DNA of 64,000 nt, taken from positions 2,852,001-2,916,000 of the forward strand of contig NZ_CP045995.1 in assembly GCF_016899425.1 (NCBI RefSeq), read 5' to 3'. This DNA comes from Burkholderia sp. MS389 (GTDB lineage Bacteria > Pseudomonadota > Gammaproteobacteria > Burkholderiales > Burkholderiaceae). A model generated the notes under the pieces. The model was not told where the DNA came from and did no database searches. It saw only the letters and a program-made list of their open reading frames with translations. Positions within the stretch are counted from its first letter, which is position 1; the number at the start of each line of letters is the position of its first letter. Positions 44,274 through 53,131 of this stretch are shown here, one piece after another. A program made the translations under genes and the position numbers.

Positions 44274-44557
44274 GGGGGCTGTTTGCGCATGGAACGCGCA
44301 TGCGAATGCCCGAAATCGCTCGCAGGGCAAGGAGCGAGGAGCGCCGTTTGGCCGAGCCAAACAAGTGACGAGCGACGCCGCCCTGTGGGCGATTTCGGGC
44401 ATTCCCCTAAAATGGATAATTAGACACGGGTTGCCACGAGAAGGGCCGCTCGCCACGTTGCGCTCCTTGCGAATACGCCAGTATTCGCTGCGTCGCGCGC
44501 CTCGCGAGCGGCCCTTCTCGTGGCAACGCATGCGCGTTCCATGCGCAAACAGCCCCC
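44274..44557. repeat. 284-bp nested palindrome between fdoI and fdhE
   Basis: A perfect 31-bp inverted repeat forms the outer stem (44274-44304 with 44527-44557; it begins GGGGGCTGTTTGCGCATGG). It encloses two further perfect stems. Arm 1 is 15 bp (44305-44319 with 44389-44403), extended with mismatches by CAGGGC/GCCCTG and capped by GTTTGGC/GCCAAAC (44346-44362). Arm 2 is 23-24 bp (44430-44453 with 44504-44527), capped by GCGAATAC/GTATTCGC (44469-44488). A 26-nt AT-rich linker joins the arms. The folded form is a three-way junction. It carries no gene and ends 15 bp before the fdhE start. It may be a non-autonomous mobile element or a structured RNA; no target duplication is evident. Confidence 0.9.
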
Positions 44558-44572
44558 TTGGAAGATATTTTC

Positions 44573-45508
44573 GTGACACAACGCATTCTGGAGCCGACCG
44601 AGATCTCGGCACTCGATCATTCGGCCATTCCGCGCTTTCGTCTGCCGGAGCGCGCGACCGCGTTCGCGGCGCGCGCCGCGCGGCTGCGCAAGCTTGCCGA
44701 CCTGAACCCGATCAGCGGCTACCTGCGGCTGATGGCCACCGTCGCCGATGCGCAGCACGCGACGCTGCAGACGCTGGAGCTGCCGCTGCCGTCGAAGGAA
44801 GCGATCGCACGCGCGCAGGAACATTCGATGCCGCTCGTGCCGGCGCTCCACGGCGAGCGCGATTCGCGCTGGCGCGCCGTGCTGTATGAACTGCTCGACC
44901 GCGTCGAAAGCGCCGGGCTCGTCAATCCGCAGTTGGCGAAGCTGCTCGACCGGCTGCGGCTGATGGCGCCGGCCGAGCTCGACGCGCAGGCCGACGCGAT
45001 CCTCGCGCTGCGCTTCGCCGAAGTCGATCCGGCCACCGCGCCGTTCCTGATGGCCGCGCTGCAGGTCGTGTGGACGGACCTCGCGAGCCGCGTGACGCCG
45101 ACCGACGTTCCGTATCTCGACCAGCCGGGGCTGTGCCCGGTGTGCGGCACGCATCCGGTTGCGAGCGTCGTGCGGGTCGGCGGCCAGTATCAGGGCTACC
45201 GTTTCCTGCAGTGCGGGCTGTGCACGACCGAGTGGCACATGGTGCGCACCAAGTGCTCGCACTGCGATTCGACGAAGGGCATCGCGTATCACGGGATCGA
45301 AGGCGGCAGCGAAGCCGTCAAGGCCGAATCGTGCGACGAATGCAAGACCTATCGCAAGATCGGCTATCAGGAGAAGGACTACGAGTTCGAGCCGCTGGCG
45401 GACGATCTCGCGAGCCTCACGCTCGACCTGCTGATGAACGAGGCCGGCTACCAGCGCAGTTCGCCGAACCCGCTGCTGTGGCCGGACGTGTCGCGGGAAG
45501 CGGACTGA
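44573..45508 (+). CDS. fdhE: formate dehydrogenase accessory protein FdhE
   Basis: A 311-residue cytoplasmic maturation factor for respiratory formate dehydrogenases. It has the rubredoxin-like Cys pairs CPVCGTHP, CGLCTTEWH, CSHCDST and CDECKTY. GTG at 44573 with GGAAG upstream is preferred over the TTG at 44558, which would start at the edge of the large palindrome. Lies between fdoI and selA. Confidence 0.93.
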   Translation: MTQRILEPTEISALDHSAIPRFRLPERATAFAARAARLRKLADLNPISGYLRLMATVADAQHATLQTLELPLPSKEAIARAQEHSMPLVPALHGERDSRWRAVLYELLDRVESAGLVNPQLAKLLDRLRLMAPAELDAQADAILALRFAEVDPATAPFLMAALQVVWTDLASRVTPTDVPYLDQPGLCPVCGTHPVASVVRVGGQYQGYRFLQCGLCTTEWHMVRTKCSHCDSTKGIAYHGIEGGSEAVKAESCDECKTYRKIGYQEKDYEFEPLADDLASLTLDLLMNEAGYQRSSPNPLLWPDVSREAD

Positions 45509-45580
45509 AGGCACGGGCCGGGGCGGTGCGCGAGCGTCGGCCCGGCCGACTGCGAAGCATGAGACTGGAGCGATAACGAC

Positions 45581-47020
45581 GTGACCGAACCGGGTGTGAA
45601 TGAATTGAATGCCGTGCTGGCGCGTGTGCCGTCGGTCGAGCGCGTGCTGTCGTCGGCGCCGCTGCAGCCGCTCGTCGCCGACTATGGCCGCACGCGCGTG
45701 CTGAATGCCGTGCGGGCCGAACTGGCACGCTGGCGCACGGCCGCGCAGCACGACCCCGCCGCGGCCGAGCCGCTCGACGAGCCGCGCATCGCCGCTGCCG
45801 TCGCGCATACGCTGGCCGCGCAGAGCGCGGGCGCGGTGCGGACCGTGTTCAATCTGACAGGCACCGTGCTGCACACGAACCTCGGGCGCGCGCTGCTGCC
45901 CGACGACGCGGTGCGCGCGGTGGTCGACGTGCTCACGCGGCCCGTCAACCTCGAATTCGATCTCGCCACCGGCCGCCGCGGCGATCGCGACGACCTGATC
46001 GACGCTCTGCTGTGCGAACTGACGGGCGCGGAAGCCGCGACCGTCGTCAACAACAACGCGGCGGCCGTGCTGCTGACGCTGTCGGCGCTCGCGACGAAGC
46101 GGGAAGTCGTCGTGTCGCGCGGCGAGCTGGTCGAGATCGGCGGGGCATTCCGCATTCCCGACATCATGAGCCGCGCCGGTGCGAAGCTGCGCGAAGTCGG
46201 CACGACCAATCGCACGCATCTGCGCGACTACGCGGACGCGATCGGCCCGCGCACGGCGCTGTTGATGAAGGTGCACTGCAGCAACTACGCAATCAGCGGC
46301 TTCACGAAGGAGGCGACGCTCGCCGAACTCGCGCCGCTCGCGCGCGAGCACGGCGTGCCGGTCGCCGTCGATCTCGGCAGCGGCACGCTGGCCGACCTGT
46401 CGCAATGGGGCCTGCCGCACGAGACGACCGTGCAGGAAACCGTCGCCGCCGGCGCAAACGTTGTCACGTTCAGCGGCGACAAGCTGCTCGGCGGCCCGCA
46501 GGCCGGCCTGATCGTCGGCGATCGCGCGCTCATCGCGAAGATCAAGAAGCATCCGCTCAAGCGTGCGCTGCGCGTCGGCAAGCTGACGCTCGCGGCGCTC
46601 GAACCGGTGCTGCGCCTGTATCAGTCGCCCGAATTCCTGCGCGACCGGCTCACGACGCTGCGCCTGCTGACGCGCCCGCAGTGCGAGATAGCCGACGCTG
46701 CCGAACGCGTGCGCCCCGCGTTGCAGGCTGCGTTCGGCAGCGGTTTCGACGTGACCGTCGAGCCAATGTTCAGCCAGATCGGCAGCGGCGCGCTGCCGGT
46801 CGACCAGTTGCCGAGCGCCGGGCTCGTGGTGCGCTCGGCGGACGGCAAGCGCAGCGGCCGCGCGCTCGCGCAGCTCGAGAAGCGGCTGCGCGAATGGCCG
46901 CGCCCGGTGATCGGCCGCATCGCCGACAATGCGCTGCGGCTCGACCTGCGCTGCCTCGAAGCGGCCGACGAAGCGGCGTTCGTCGCGCAATGCGTGCCGC
47001 TCGCGGGGCCCGCCGCATGA
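45581..47020 (+). CDS. selA: L-seryl-tRNA(Sec) selenium transferase
   Basis: A 479-residue PLP enzyme converting Ser-tRNA(Sec) to Sec-tRNA(Sec). It has NLTGTVLHTNLGRALLP near residue 90 and the PLP lysine in TFSGDKLLGGPQAG. GTG start with CTGGAG some 14 bp upstream. The stop overlaps the selB ATG. Confidence 0.97.
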   Translation: MTEPGVNELNAVLARVPSVERVLSSAPLQPLVADYGRTRVLNAVRAELARWRTAAQHDPAAAEPLDEPRIAAAVAHTLAAQSAGAVRTVFNLTGTVLHTNLGRALLPDDAVRAVVDVLTRPVNLEFDLATGRRGDRDDLIDALLCELTGAEAATVVNNNAAAVLLTLSALATKREVVVSRGELVEIGGAFRIPDIMSRAGAKLREVGTTNRTHLRDYADAIGPRTALLMKVHCSNYAISGFTKEATLAELAPLAREHGVPVAVDLGSGTLADLSQWGLPHETTVQETVAAGANVVTFSGDKLLGGPQAGLIVGDRALIAKIKKHPLKRALRVGKLTLAALEPVLRLYQSPEFLRDRLTTLRLLTRPQCEIADAAERVRPALQAAFGSGFDVTVEPMFSQIGSGALPVDQLPSAGLVVRSADGKRSGRALAQLEKRLREWPRPVIGRIADNALRLDLRCLEAADEAAFVAQCVPLAGPAA

Positions 47021-48942
47021 TCGTCGGGACCGCGGGGCACATCGACCACGGCAAGACCACGCTCGTGCGTGCGCTGACGGGCGTCGACACCGATCGCCTG
47101 AAGGAAGAGAAGGCGCGCGGCATTTCGATCGAACTCGGCTACGCGTATACGCCGCTCGACAACGGCGACGTGCTTGGCCTGATCGACGTGCCGGGCCACG
47201 AGAAACTGATTCATACGATGGCGGCCGGCGCGTGCGGGATCGACTTCGCGCTGCTCGTGATTGCCGCCGACGACGGCGTGATGCCGCAGACGCGCGAGCA
47301 TCTCGCGATCCTGCAACTGCTCGCCGTCACGCATGGCGCTGTCGCGCTGACGAAATGCGATCGCGTCGATGCCGCGCGCGTCGCCGAGGTGCGCGACGAG
47401 ATCGCCGCGTGGCTGCACGACTCGACATTGGCCGGCGCGCCGATCTTCGAAACGCGTGCGACCGTGGCCGACGATCCGGGCGTCGCCGCGTTGAAGCAGC
47501 ACCTCGCCGACGCGGCGATCGCGTGGCGCGCGCGTCGCGACGACGGGCTGTTCCGGCTCGCGGTCGATCGCGTGTTTACGCTTGCCGGGCAGGGCACCGT
47601 CGTGACGGGTACCGCGTTCGCGGGCCGCGTCGCGACGGGCGACACGCTCGCGATCGTGCGCACGGGCGGCGCGGCCCGCGTGCGCAGCATCCATGCGCAG
47701 AACCGGCCGGTCGAGGCCGGTCGGGCGGGCGAGCGTTGCGCGCTGAACCTGGCCGGCGTCGACAAGGCCGACGTCGAGCGTGGCGACACCGTCGCCGACG
47801 CGCGGCTCGTCGCGACGTCGCCGCGCCTGGACGTCGAGCTGACGCTGCTCGCGGACGCCGGGCTGACGCTGACCCACTGGGCGCCGCTGCATGTGCATCT
47901 CGGCACGCTGCATCGTGTGGCCCACGTCGCGCTGCTCGACGGCGACACGCTCGCGGCCGGCCAGCGGATGCGCGTGCAACTGGTGTTCGACGAGCCGGTG
48001 TTCGCGCTGCCGGGCGACCGCTTCATCGTCCGCAATCCGCAGGCGACGCGCACCGTCGGCGGCGGCCGGGTGCTCGATCCGTTCGGGCCGGCCCGCAAGC
48101 GTCGCACGCCTGCGCGGCGCGCGTGGCTCGATGCGCTCGCGGCGTGGCTCGACGAGGGGCGCGTCGATGCGCTGCTCGCGCAGGCGCCGCTCGGCATCGC
48201 GCGCGCGACGCTCACGCATCTGACGGGGTTCGCGCCGAATGTGCTGGCGTTGCCCGGCGATGCGCTGGCGATCGGGCAACGCGATGCCGCGTCGAACGAA
48301 GGCGCGGTGATTTCGCATGCGCACTGGCGTGCGTTGCAGACGCGGGCGGTCGAGACGCTGCGTGCGTACCACGAGCGCATGCCCGACGAGCAGGGGCTCG
48401 ACGCCGCACGCCTGCGGCGGATGGCCGCGCCGCTCGCGAGCGATGCGCTGTGGCGCGCGCTCGTCGACGCGCTGGTGTCCGGCGGCGAAGTCGTGCGCAG
48501 CGGGCCGTGGCTGCATCTGCCGTCGCATTCGGTGAGCCTCGAGCCGCGCGAGGAAGCGCTGGCGCGGCAACTGCTGCCGCTGATTCACGCGGGGCGCTTC
48601 GATCCGCCGTGGGTGCGCGACCTGGCGCGCGACACGGGCGCGGCCGAGGACGCGGTGCGCGCGCTGTTGCGCAAGCTCGCACGGCGCGGCGACGTGCAGC
48701 AGGTCGTGCGCGACCTGTTCTATCATGCCGACGTCGCGCGCGAACTGGCGGAACTGGTCGCGCATCTCGCGCCGTCGCGCGGCGGCGGGCTCGATGCGGC
48801 GACGTTCCGCGACGCGACGGGGCTCGGTCGCAAGCGCGCGATCCAGATTCTCGAGTTCTTCGATCGGGTTGGGTATACTCGCTTCCACCGCGATCTTCAC
48901 TACCTGCGGCCTGATAGCGGTTGGGTGGGTATTCAGGCGTAG
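47017..48942 (+). CDS. selB: selenocysteine-specific elongation factor
   Basis: A 641-residue GTPase delivering Sec-tRNA(Sec) to recoded UGA. G1 is GTAGHIDHGKTTL at the N-terminus, G3 is DVPGHE and G4 is TKCD. The C-terminal half has the winged-helix repeats that bind the SECIS hairpin (ending FFDRVGYTRFHRDLHYL). Coupled to selA by ATGA overlap; the tRNA-Sec gene follows after 32 bp, completing the selenocysteine module. Confidence 0.97.
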   Translation: MIVGTAGHIDHGKTTLVRALTGVDTDRLKEEKARGISIELGYAYTPLDNGDVLGLIDVPGHEKLIHTMAAGACGIDFALLVIAADDGVMPQTREHLAILQLLAVTHGAVALTKCDRVDAARVAEVRDEIAAWLHDSTLAGAPIFETRATVADDPGVAALKQHLADAAIAWRARRDDGLFRLAVDRVFTLAGQGTVVTGTAFAGRVATGDTLAIVRTGGAARVRSIHAQNRPVEAGRAGERCALNLAGVDKADVERGDTVADARLVATSPRLDVELTLLADAGLTLTHWAPLHVHLGTLHRVAHVALLDGDTLAAGQRMRVQLVFDEPVFALPGDRFIVRNPQATRTVGGGRVLDPFGPARKRRTPARRAWLDALAAWLDEGRVDALLAQAPLGIARATLTHLTGFAPNVLALPGDALAIGQRDAASNEGAVISHAHWRALQTRAVETLRAYHERMPDEQGLDAARLRRMAAPLASDALWRALVDALVSGGEVVRSGPWLHLPSHSVSLEPREEALARQLLPLIHAGRFDPPWVRDLARDTGAAEDAVRALLRKLARRGDVQQVVRDLFYHADVARELAELVAHLAPSRGGGLDAATFRDATGLGRKRAIQILEFFDRVGYTRFHRDLHYLRPDSGWVGIQA

Positions 48943-48974
48943 GCGCTCGTCGTTCTTCGGTTTCTTTTTCCCAC

Positions 48975-49070
48975 GGAAGGCATTCGTATCCGGTGGTACG
49001 GCTGGACTTCAAATCCAGTTGGGGGTGTCAGACACTCCTGGGTAGGTTCGACTCCTGCTGCCTTCCGCCA
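48975..49070 (+). tRNA. selC: tRNA-Sec (anticodon TCA)
   Basis: A 96-nt tRNA with the long 8-bp acceptor (GGAAGGCA/TGCCTTCC) of bacterial tRNA-Sec, G discriminator and encoded CCA. The anticodon arm is CTGGA-CTTCAAA-TCCAG with TCA at 49009-49011. It has a long variable arm (GGGGGTGTCAGACACTCCT) and T arm AGGTTCGACTCCT. Anticodon and T arms closely match E. coli selC. Confidence 0.97.
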
Positions 49071-49096
49071 TGCCGGGCTTCCGCGGCGTTCCTTGA

Positions 49097-49525
49097 GCTT
49101 CCTCTGAAAGTCCGCAAGCTGAGGGTTCGTACTGTGTCGAGCATGACCAGTCCAAGAACCTCCTGACTTACCATGACCTGATTCAGCAGTACATCAACCA
49201 TGAGGAAGCCATCGAGTTCAGGCAGTCGGAGATCGCAAGTCTGAAGTTCCCGCTCAAACTCACGTCGGTGACGCAGGTGGACTCGAAGGTGAGCCCCGCG
49301 GTGCAGTTGGCAGACGTAATAATTGGAGCGACTATTGAGGCGGCCAACACGTTGAGAGGGCGTAAGGTAATCGGGCTGGATGCCGAGACGGTGATGGCGC
49401 TATATAGCGACGAGCAGATCATCCACCTATTGCCATCGCTGGACTTTGAAGAGCAAAAGCGTTTCAGGCAAGGCTCGCAAGGAGCTGAGCTGATCGATTG
49501 CATGGCGACTCATTTTCACCGATGA
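49097..49525 (+). pseudogene. 5'-truncated DUF3800-like gene abutting tRNA-Sec
   Basis: An open frame with no start at its left edge, reading HDQSKNLLTYHDLIQQYIN, then LKFPLKLTSVTQVDSKVSPA and VQLADVIIGATIEAANTL. This resembles the C-terminal half of DUF3800 proteins, which share an acidic fold and often occur with mobile or defence genes. The N-terminal half is missing, and the remnant starts within 30 bp of the tRNA 3' end. The base composition is lower in GC than selB. It is probably the remains of an element once integrated at selC. Family assignment is by eye. Confidence 0.65.
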
Positions 49526-49640
49526 TGGCGTCGACGGGGTGTCAGGATTTCCGTGTTCAAGGCGGGTTGAGATTCACACGGATGGTCGAACGAATCGATC
49601 CTCGTAGAGGATCGCGAACTGGTTCATAGCCGTCTTCGAG

Positions 49641-49970
49641 TCACGTAGAGCAAATTAATTCTGTCACTCTAGAATCCATACGGTTCAAGGCGTCTGCCTC
49701 AAGCGAATCTGTCTTGTCGTGGGGGTTGTGCTGCCATTCGGAAAGCTTCATTGCAAGCGTCTGCAGATAACTTCTGTAATCTGCCTGTCTGTTTGCATTA
49801 AACGCCCCCGCGAAGGGCTCGGGTAAGCGGCCGCTGTGGAGCATTGCCCGTTCAAACTCAGGTTTCGCACAACGCGTGATTGCCGCTGCCGGCGTCGCAG
49901 GGGAGTTGACACCGGTCTTCGCAGGCCGCGGCAAATGACAACTTTGCCTCGCAAACGGTGACGCGTTCAA
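49641..49970 (-). CDS. hypothetical protein or gene remnant
   Basis: A 109-codon frame in the lower-GC segment after the DUF3800 remnant. The middle (GRLPEPFAGAFNANRQADYR and SYLQTLAMKLSEWQHNPHD) reads more like protein than the shadows elsewhere, but no family was recognised and no ribosome site is clear. It may be another scrap of an integrated element. Confidence 0.3.
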   Translation of the reverse strand: MNASPFARQSCHLPRPAKTGVNSPATPAAAITRCAKPEFERAMLHSGRLPEPFAGAFNANRQADYRSYLQTLAMKLSEWQHNPHDKTDSLEADALNRMDSRVTELICST

Positions 49971-49995
49971 TTTGGTGTGCGGCGCGTCACGCGGG

Positions 49996-51243
49996 TTACT
50001 CCACCACCTTGAACACGCGATTCTTATCGATCACGCCGGCTTTCGGTAATTTGCCATCGTCGTCAGCGGCGGGCCGCAGATGCCGATCGTCGAGCGCCGG
50101 CCCGGTATAACGGCTGCGCGGCCGGATCACCTTGCCGACGCGCAACTGCTCGATGCAGTGGGCGAGCAGCCCGACGCTGCGCGCGATCGAGAACAGCCCA
50201 AACGCCGCATCGCGGGGCAACCGAAGCTGCACCGACAACATCGCAAGCGCTACGTCGATGGTCGGCCGCAGGCCGGTGAGCGCCGTAACCTTGTCCACGA
50301 AGTGCGCGATCTCGGCCGGCGGGTCGAGTCGCGCAAGCAGCGCGGCCGCGCGCGGATCGCCGTCGGGGTACAGATGATGACCGAAGCCGGGAAGCGGGAT
50401 CGCGGACCTCAGGTGATGATCGACGACGCGCTCGGCCCCCAATCGTTGCACGTCGTCGAACATCGCCCGCACGCGTCCCGACGCGTCGCCGTGCAGCGGG
50501 CCCGATAGCGTGGCGAGCCCTGTCAGCAGGCAGCCGGCCAGGGACGCACCGGTCGATGCCGTGATGCGCGCGGCGAATGCCGAGCTCGTGATCTCGTGGT
50601 CGGCGACCAGCACCATCGCGCAGCGCAGCAGGTCGGCGCCACGGCTGTCGAGCGCCCAGCCGGCCGCGAGCCGCTGATGGGTGCAGAGCGGGCCTGCGCT
50701 GGCATCGTCATGTGCGCCGAACGCGCGAGACACGATCGCGACGAGCTGCCCGGCCTCGGTGTGAAGCGCGCTGTCGAGGCGGCCGAGCGTCGAATGGCCG
50801 TTTGCGGCCAGCGTCGCGAGCATCGTGAACGCGCATTGCCGATCGGGCTCGCCGGCCGGCAGTGCGAGCGCCGGCGCATCGAACGACACGGGCGCGGTAG
50901 CCTGCCAAAGCAGCGCAGCCGTTTCCTCGAGCGTCGCGCTCTCGGCGAGTTGAATGCTGTCGCGGCCGCGATACCACGCGCGGCCCTTCGAGAACGTGGT
51001 GATGCCGCTATAGATGCACGGCTCGGCGCCGAAGATCGTGCCGGCCGCCAGCGCCGCCCGTTTGCGGCCGACTTGCTTCTTGCGGCACAGTGCGACCACG
51101 TCCTCGGCGCGATACAGGCTCCTGCGCGGATCGTCCGGATCCTGAATCACGGCGATGCTTCCGCGGCTCGCGTACGCATAGACGGTCTGCGCCCGCACAC
51201 CGAGCCGCCGCGCCGCTTCTGTCAGGGTGATCCAGTTCTGCAT
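49996..51243 (-). CDS. helix-turn-helix/citrate-synthase fusion protein
   Basis: A 415-residue protein. Residues about 1-60 are a MerR/excisionase-type helix-turn-helix (WITLTEAARRLGVRAQTVYA). Residues about 70-400 are a citrate-synthase domain: VADHEITSSAFAAR carries the catalytic His of the ADHE loop, followed by GPLHGDASGRV, PGFGHHLYPDGDPRA and TIDVALAML. In usual citrate synthases the second and third motifs are HGGANE and FGHR; here HGDASG and FGHH differ, so substrate choice may differ or activity may be altered. A condensing enzyme or a ligand-sensing regulator are both possible. Stands alone on the minus strand. Confidence 0.85.
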   Translation of the reverse strand: MQNWITLTEAARRLGVRAQTVYAYASRGSIAVIQDPDDPRRSLYRAEDVVALCRKKQVGRKRAALAAGTIFGAEPCIYSGITTFSKGRAWYRGRDSIQLAESATLEETAALLWQATAPVSFDAPALALPAGEPDRQCAFTMLATLAANGHSTLGRLDSALHTEAGQLVAIVSRAFGAHDDASAGPLCTHQRLAAGWALDSRGADLLRCAMVLVADHEITSSAFAARITASTGASLAGCLLTGLATLSGPLHGDASGRVRAMFDDVQRLGAERVVDHHLRSAIPLPGFGHHLYPDGDPRAAALLARLDPPAEIAHFVDKVTALTGLRPTIDVALAMLSVQLRLPRDAAFGLFSIARSVGLLAHCIEQLRVGKVIRPRSRYTGPALDDRHLRPAADDDGKLPKAGVIDKNRVFKVVE

Positions 51244-51302
51244 GGGAGTCTTGATAAGGATGCGGCCGGTGCGTGGCCGCGTGCGCCGACTATAGACCGG
51301 GT

Positions 51303-51695
51303 TCAGTTGAATGTCATCTCGGCCGGACGCCGCTCGAGCACTTCGACGAGGATGTCGCCAGGCGCGCGCACGAAACAGCAGCGCACGCCGGCGCGGACCC
51401 GCGCGATGGGCTGGACGATCTCGGCGCCGTTGTCGACCAGGTGCGGGTAAGCCGCGTCGAGATCATCGACCAGCACGCCGAAGTGATCGATTCCCTGCAC
51501 GCGCGCGCCGTCCGGCGTGATTGCCGAATGCGCGTGCGGCAGCGCCGTGATGAACAGGTTGATGTCACCGATCCGCAGGTCGACGCGACCGGGGCGTCGC
51601 ACGATTTTGGCGTTCAGGCAGCGCGCGAACCAGGCGGCGGTGGCTTCGGCATCGGCCGAGCAGAGTTGCAGGTGATCCCATTTGAATTCAATCAT
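51303..51695 (-). CDS. VOC/glyoxalase-fold protein
   Basis: A 130-residue VOC-superfamily protein with the paired beta-alpha-beta-beta-beta pattern: FKWDHLQLCSADAEATAAWF, then IDHFGVLVDDLDAAYPHLVD, ending GDILVEVLERRP. His in WDHLQL and HFGVLV and the C-terminal Glu (VEVLE) are candidate metal ligands. The start MIEFKWDH was chosen by conservation; the ribosome site is weak. Lies 60 bp after the MFS gene in the same direction. Confidence 0.88.
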   Translation of the reverse strand: MIEFKWDHLQLCSADAEATAAWFARCLNAKIVRRPGRVDLRIGDINLFITALPHAHSAITPDGARVQGIDHFGVLVDDLDAAYPHLVDNGAEIVQPIARVRAGVRCCFVRAPGDILVEVLERRPAEMTFN

Positions 51696-51755
51696 GATGG
51701 TGGAGGGTCGAGTTGGGGAGTCAGCGCAAGGGCAGGTGGGCGGCACGAGCGCGGG

Positions 51756-53072
51756 TCAGAGCTCGATACGCGACAGCTTGCCGAGCAGCACCGAATACGA
51801 CAGTGTGCCGACGAGACAGATCGCGCCCATCAGGTTCAGCGCCCAGAAGAAGCTGCCGGTGTGCTGCGTCACATAGCCGATCATCAGCGGCGTGGTCACG
51901 GCGGCGATATTCGCGGCGAGGCTCGTGATGCTGCTGGTAAGCCCGACATAGCGTTTGGGCGCGATCTCGGACACCGCCGCCCAGGACATCGAGCCGATGC
52001 CCTGCGCAAAGAACGCGACGGTCAGGATCGCGATTACCAGCGTGTTCGAATGCACGAAGTTGACCAGCACGATCGATGCGCCGAGGAAAGTGCCGATGAC
52101 GAGCGGCGCCTTGCGCGATGACGACATCGACACACCGCGCCGGATGCAAAGATCGGACAAATAGCCGGCGATAAGGATGCCCAGCGTCGCGCCGATGAAC
52201 GGCATCGCCTGGAACACGCCGACCTTGATCATCGACATGTGTCGCTCCTCGACCAGGTAGGTCATGAACCAGGTCGTGAAGAACACGAGCAGCGTGTTGT
52301 TGCAGAACTTACCGAGACAGATCGCGAGGACCTGCCGATAGCCGAGCAGACGCAGCGCCATGCGCCAGTCGAATGGATCGCGCGCCGTCACCACCGGGCG
52401 ACCTTCGGTGATGTAATCCAACTCGGCTGCATTGACGCCGCGATGGCGCGACGGGTCGCGATAAAGCCGATACCAGACGACGCTGAACAGGACGCCGAAC
52501 GTGCCTGTCGCGAAGAACACGGCGCGCCAGCCAAATGCCGACGAGATCCACAGCAGCAGGCCGGTGAAAAGTGGCGTGCCGATGTACTGGCCCATCACGT
52601 ACACACTCGTTGCGAAGCCGCGCTCCTGGACCGGGAACCACATCGTCACCGCACGCGCGTTCGACGGGAATGCGGGCGCCTCGAGCGCACCCATCGCGAG
52701 CCGCGAGCCGAGCAACATGTGGTATCCCTGCGCGAACCCCTGAGTCAGCGTCGCCAGCGACCAGCCGACGAGCGACAGCGCGTAGGCCACGCGCGAGCCC
52801 AGCCAGTCGGTGAGCACGCCCGCCGGCAGTAGCGCGATGGAATAGGCGAGGCCGAACACGGCGAACAGCTCGCCCATTTGCACGCGCGTGAGCGCGAGAT
52901 CCTTCGACAGTGCGGGCGCGACGATGCCGAGCGCGGAGCGGTCGACGTAGTTGAGAATCGTTGCCACGAGCAACATCGACAGTACGCCGTAGCGTACCCT
53001 CGAGCGTCTTGCGGCGCCTGCATGTGTGTCGAGCCGGCGCATGGCCGAAACGTGCTCTTCTGCGGTTTTCAA
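51756..53072 (-). CDS. MFS transporter, organic-anion (ACS) type
   Basis: A 438-residue, 12-helix major facilitator. The N-terminal motif LNYVDRSALGIVAPAL and the segments LTDWLGSRVAYALSLVGW and RLAMGALEAPAFPSNAR place it with anion:cation symporters that take up sugar acids and aromatic acids. TTG at 53072 has GGAGA 6 bp upstream; ATG at 53042 gives 428 residues and lacks a ribosome site. Precedes the VOC gene and follows the SDR gene by 59 bp; all three read leftward. Confidence 0.9.
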   Translation of the reverse strand: MKTAEEHVSAMRRLDTHAGAARRSRVRYGVLSMLLVATILNYVDRSALGIVAPALSKDLALTRVQMGELFAVFGLAYSIALLPAGVLTDWLGSRVAYALSLVGWSLATLTQGFAQGYHMLLGSRLAMGALEAPAFPSNARAVTMWFPVQERGFATSVYVMGQYIGTPLFTGLLLWISSAFGWRAVFFATGTFGVLFSVVWYRLYRDPSRHRGVNAAELDYITEGRPVVTARDPFDWRMALRLLGYRQVLAICLGKFCNNTLLVFFTTWFMTYLVEERHMSMIKVGVFQAMPFIGATLGILIAGYLSDLCIRRGVSMSSSRKAPLVIGTFLGASIVLVNFVHSNTLVIAILTVAFFAQGIGSMSWAAVSEIAPKRYVGLTSSITSLAANIAAVTTPLMIGYVTQHTGSFFWALNLMGAICLVGTLSYSVLLGKLSRIEL

Positions 53073-53131
53073 TGTCGTCTCCAATTTTAATGTGGGGTGC
53101 GCCGGCGCACTTGCCGTGTGCGCGCGTGCGG

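Noticed and set aside
44420..48900. Very long minus-strand frames opposite fdhE, selA and selB
   Set aside because: All three plus-strand genes have full family motifs; the opposite frames have none.
49071..50000. Search for a second copy of the tRNA-Sec 3' end (attachment-site repeat)
   Set aside because: No repeat of the T arm/acceptor sequence was seen by eye downstream within the window.
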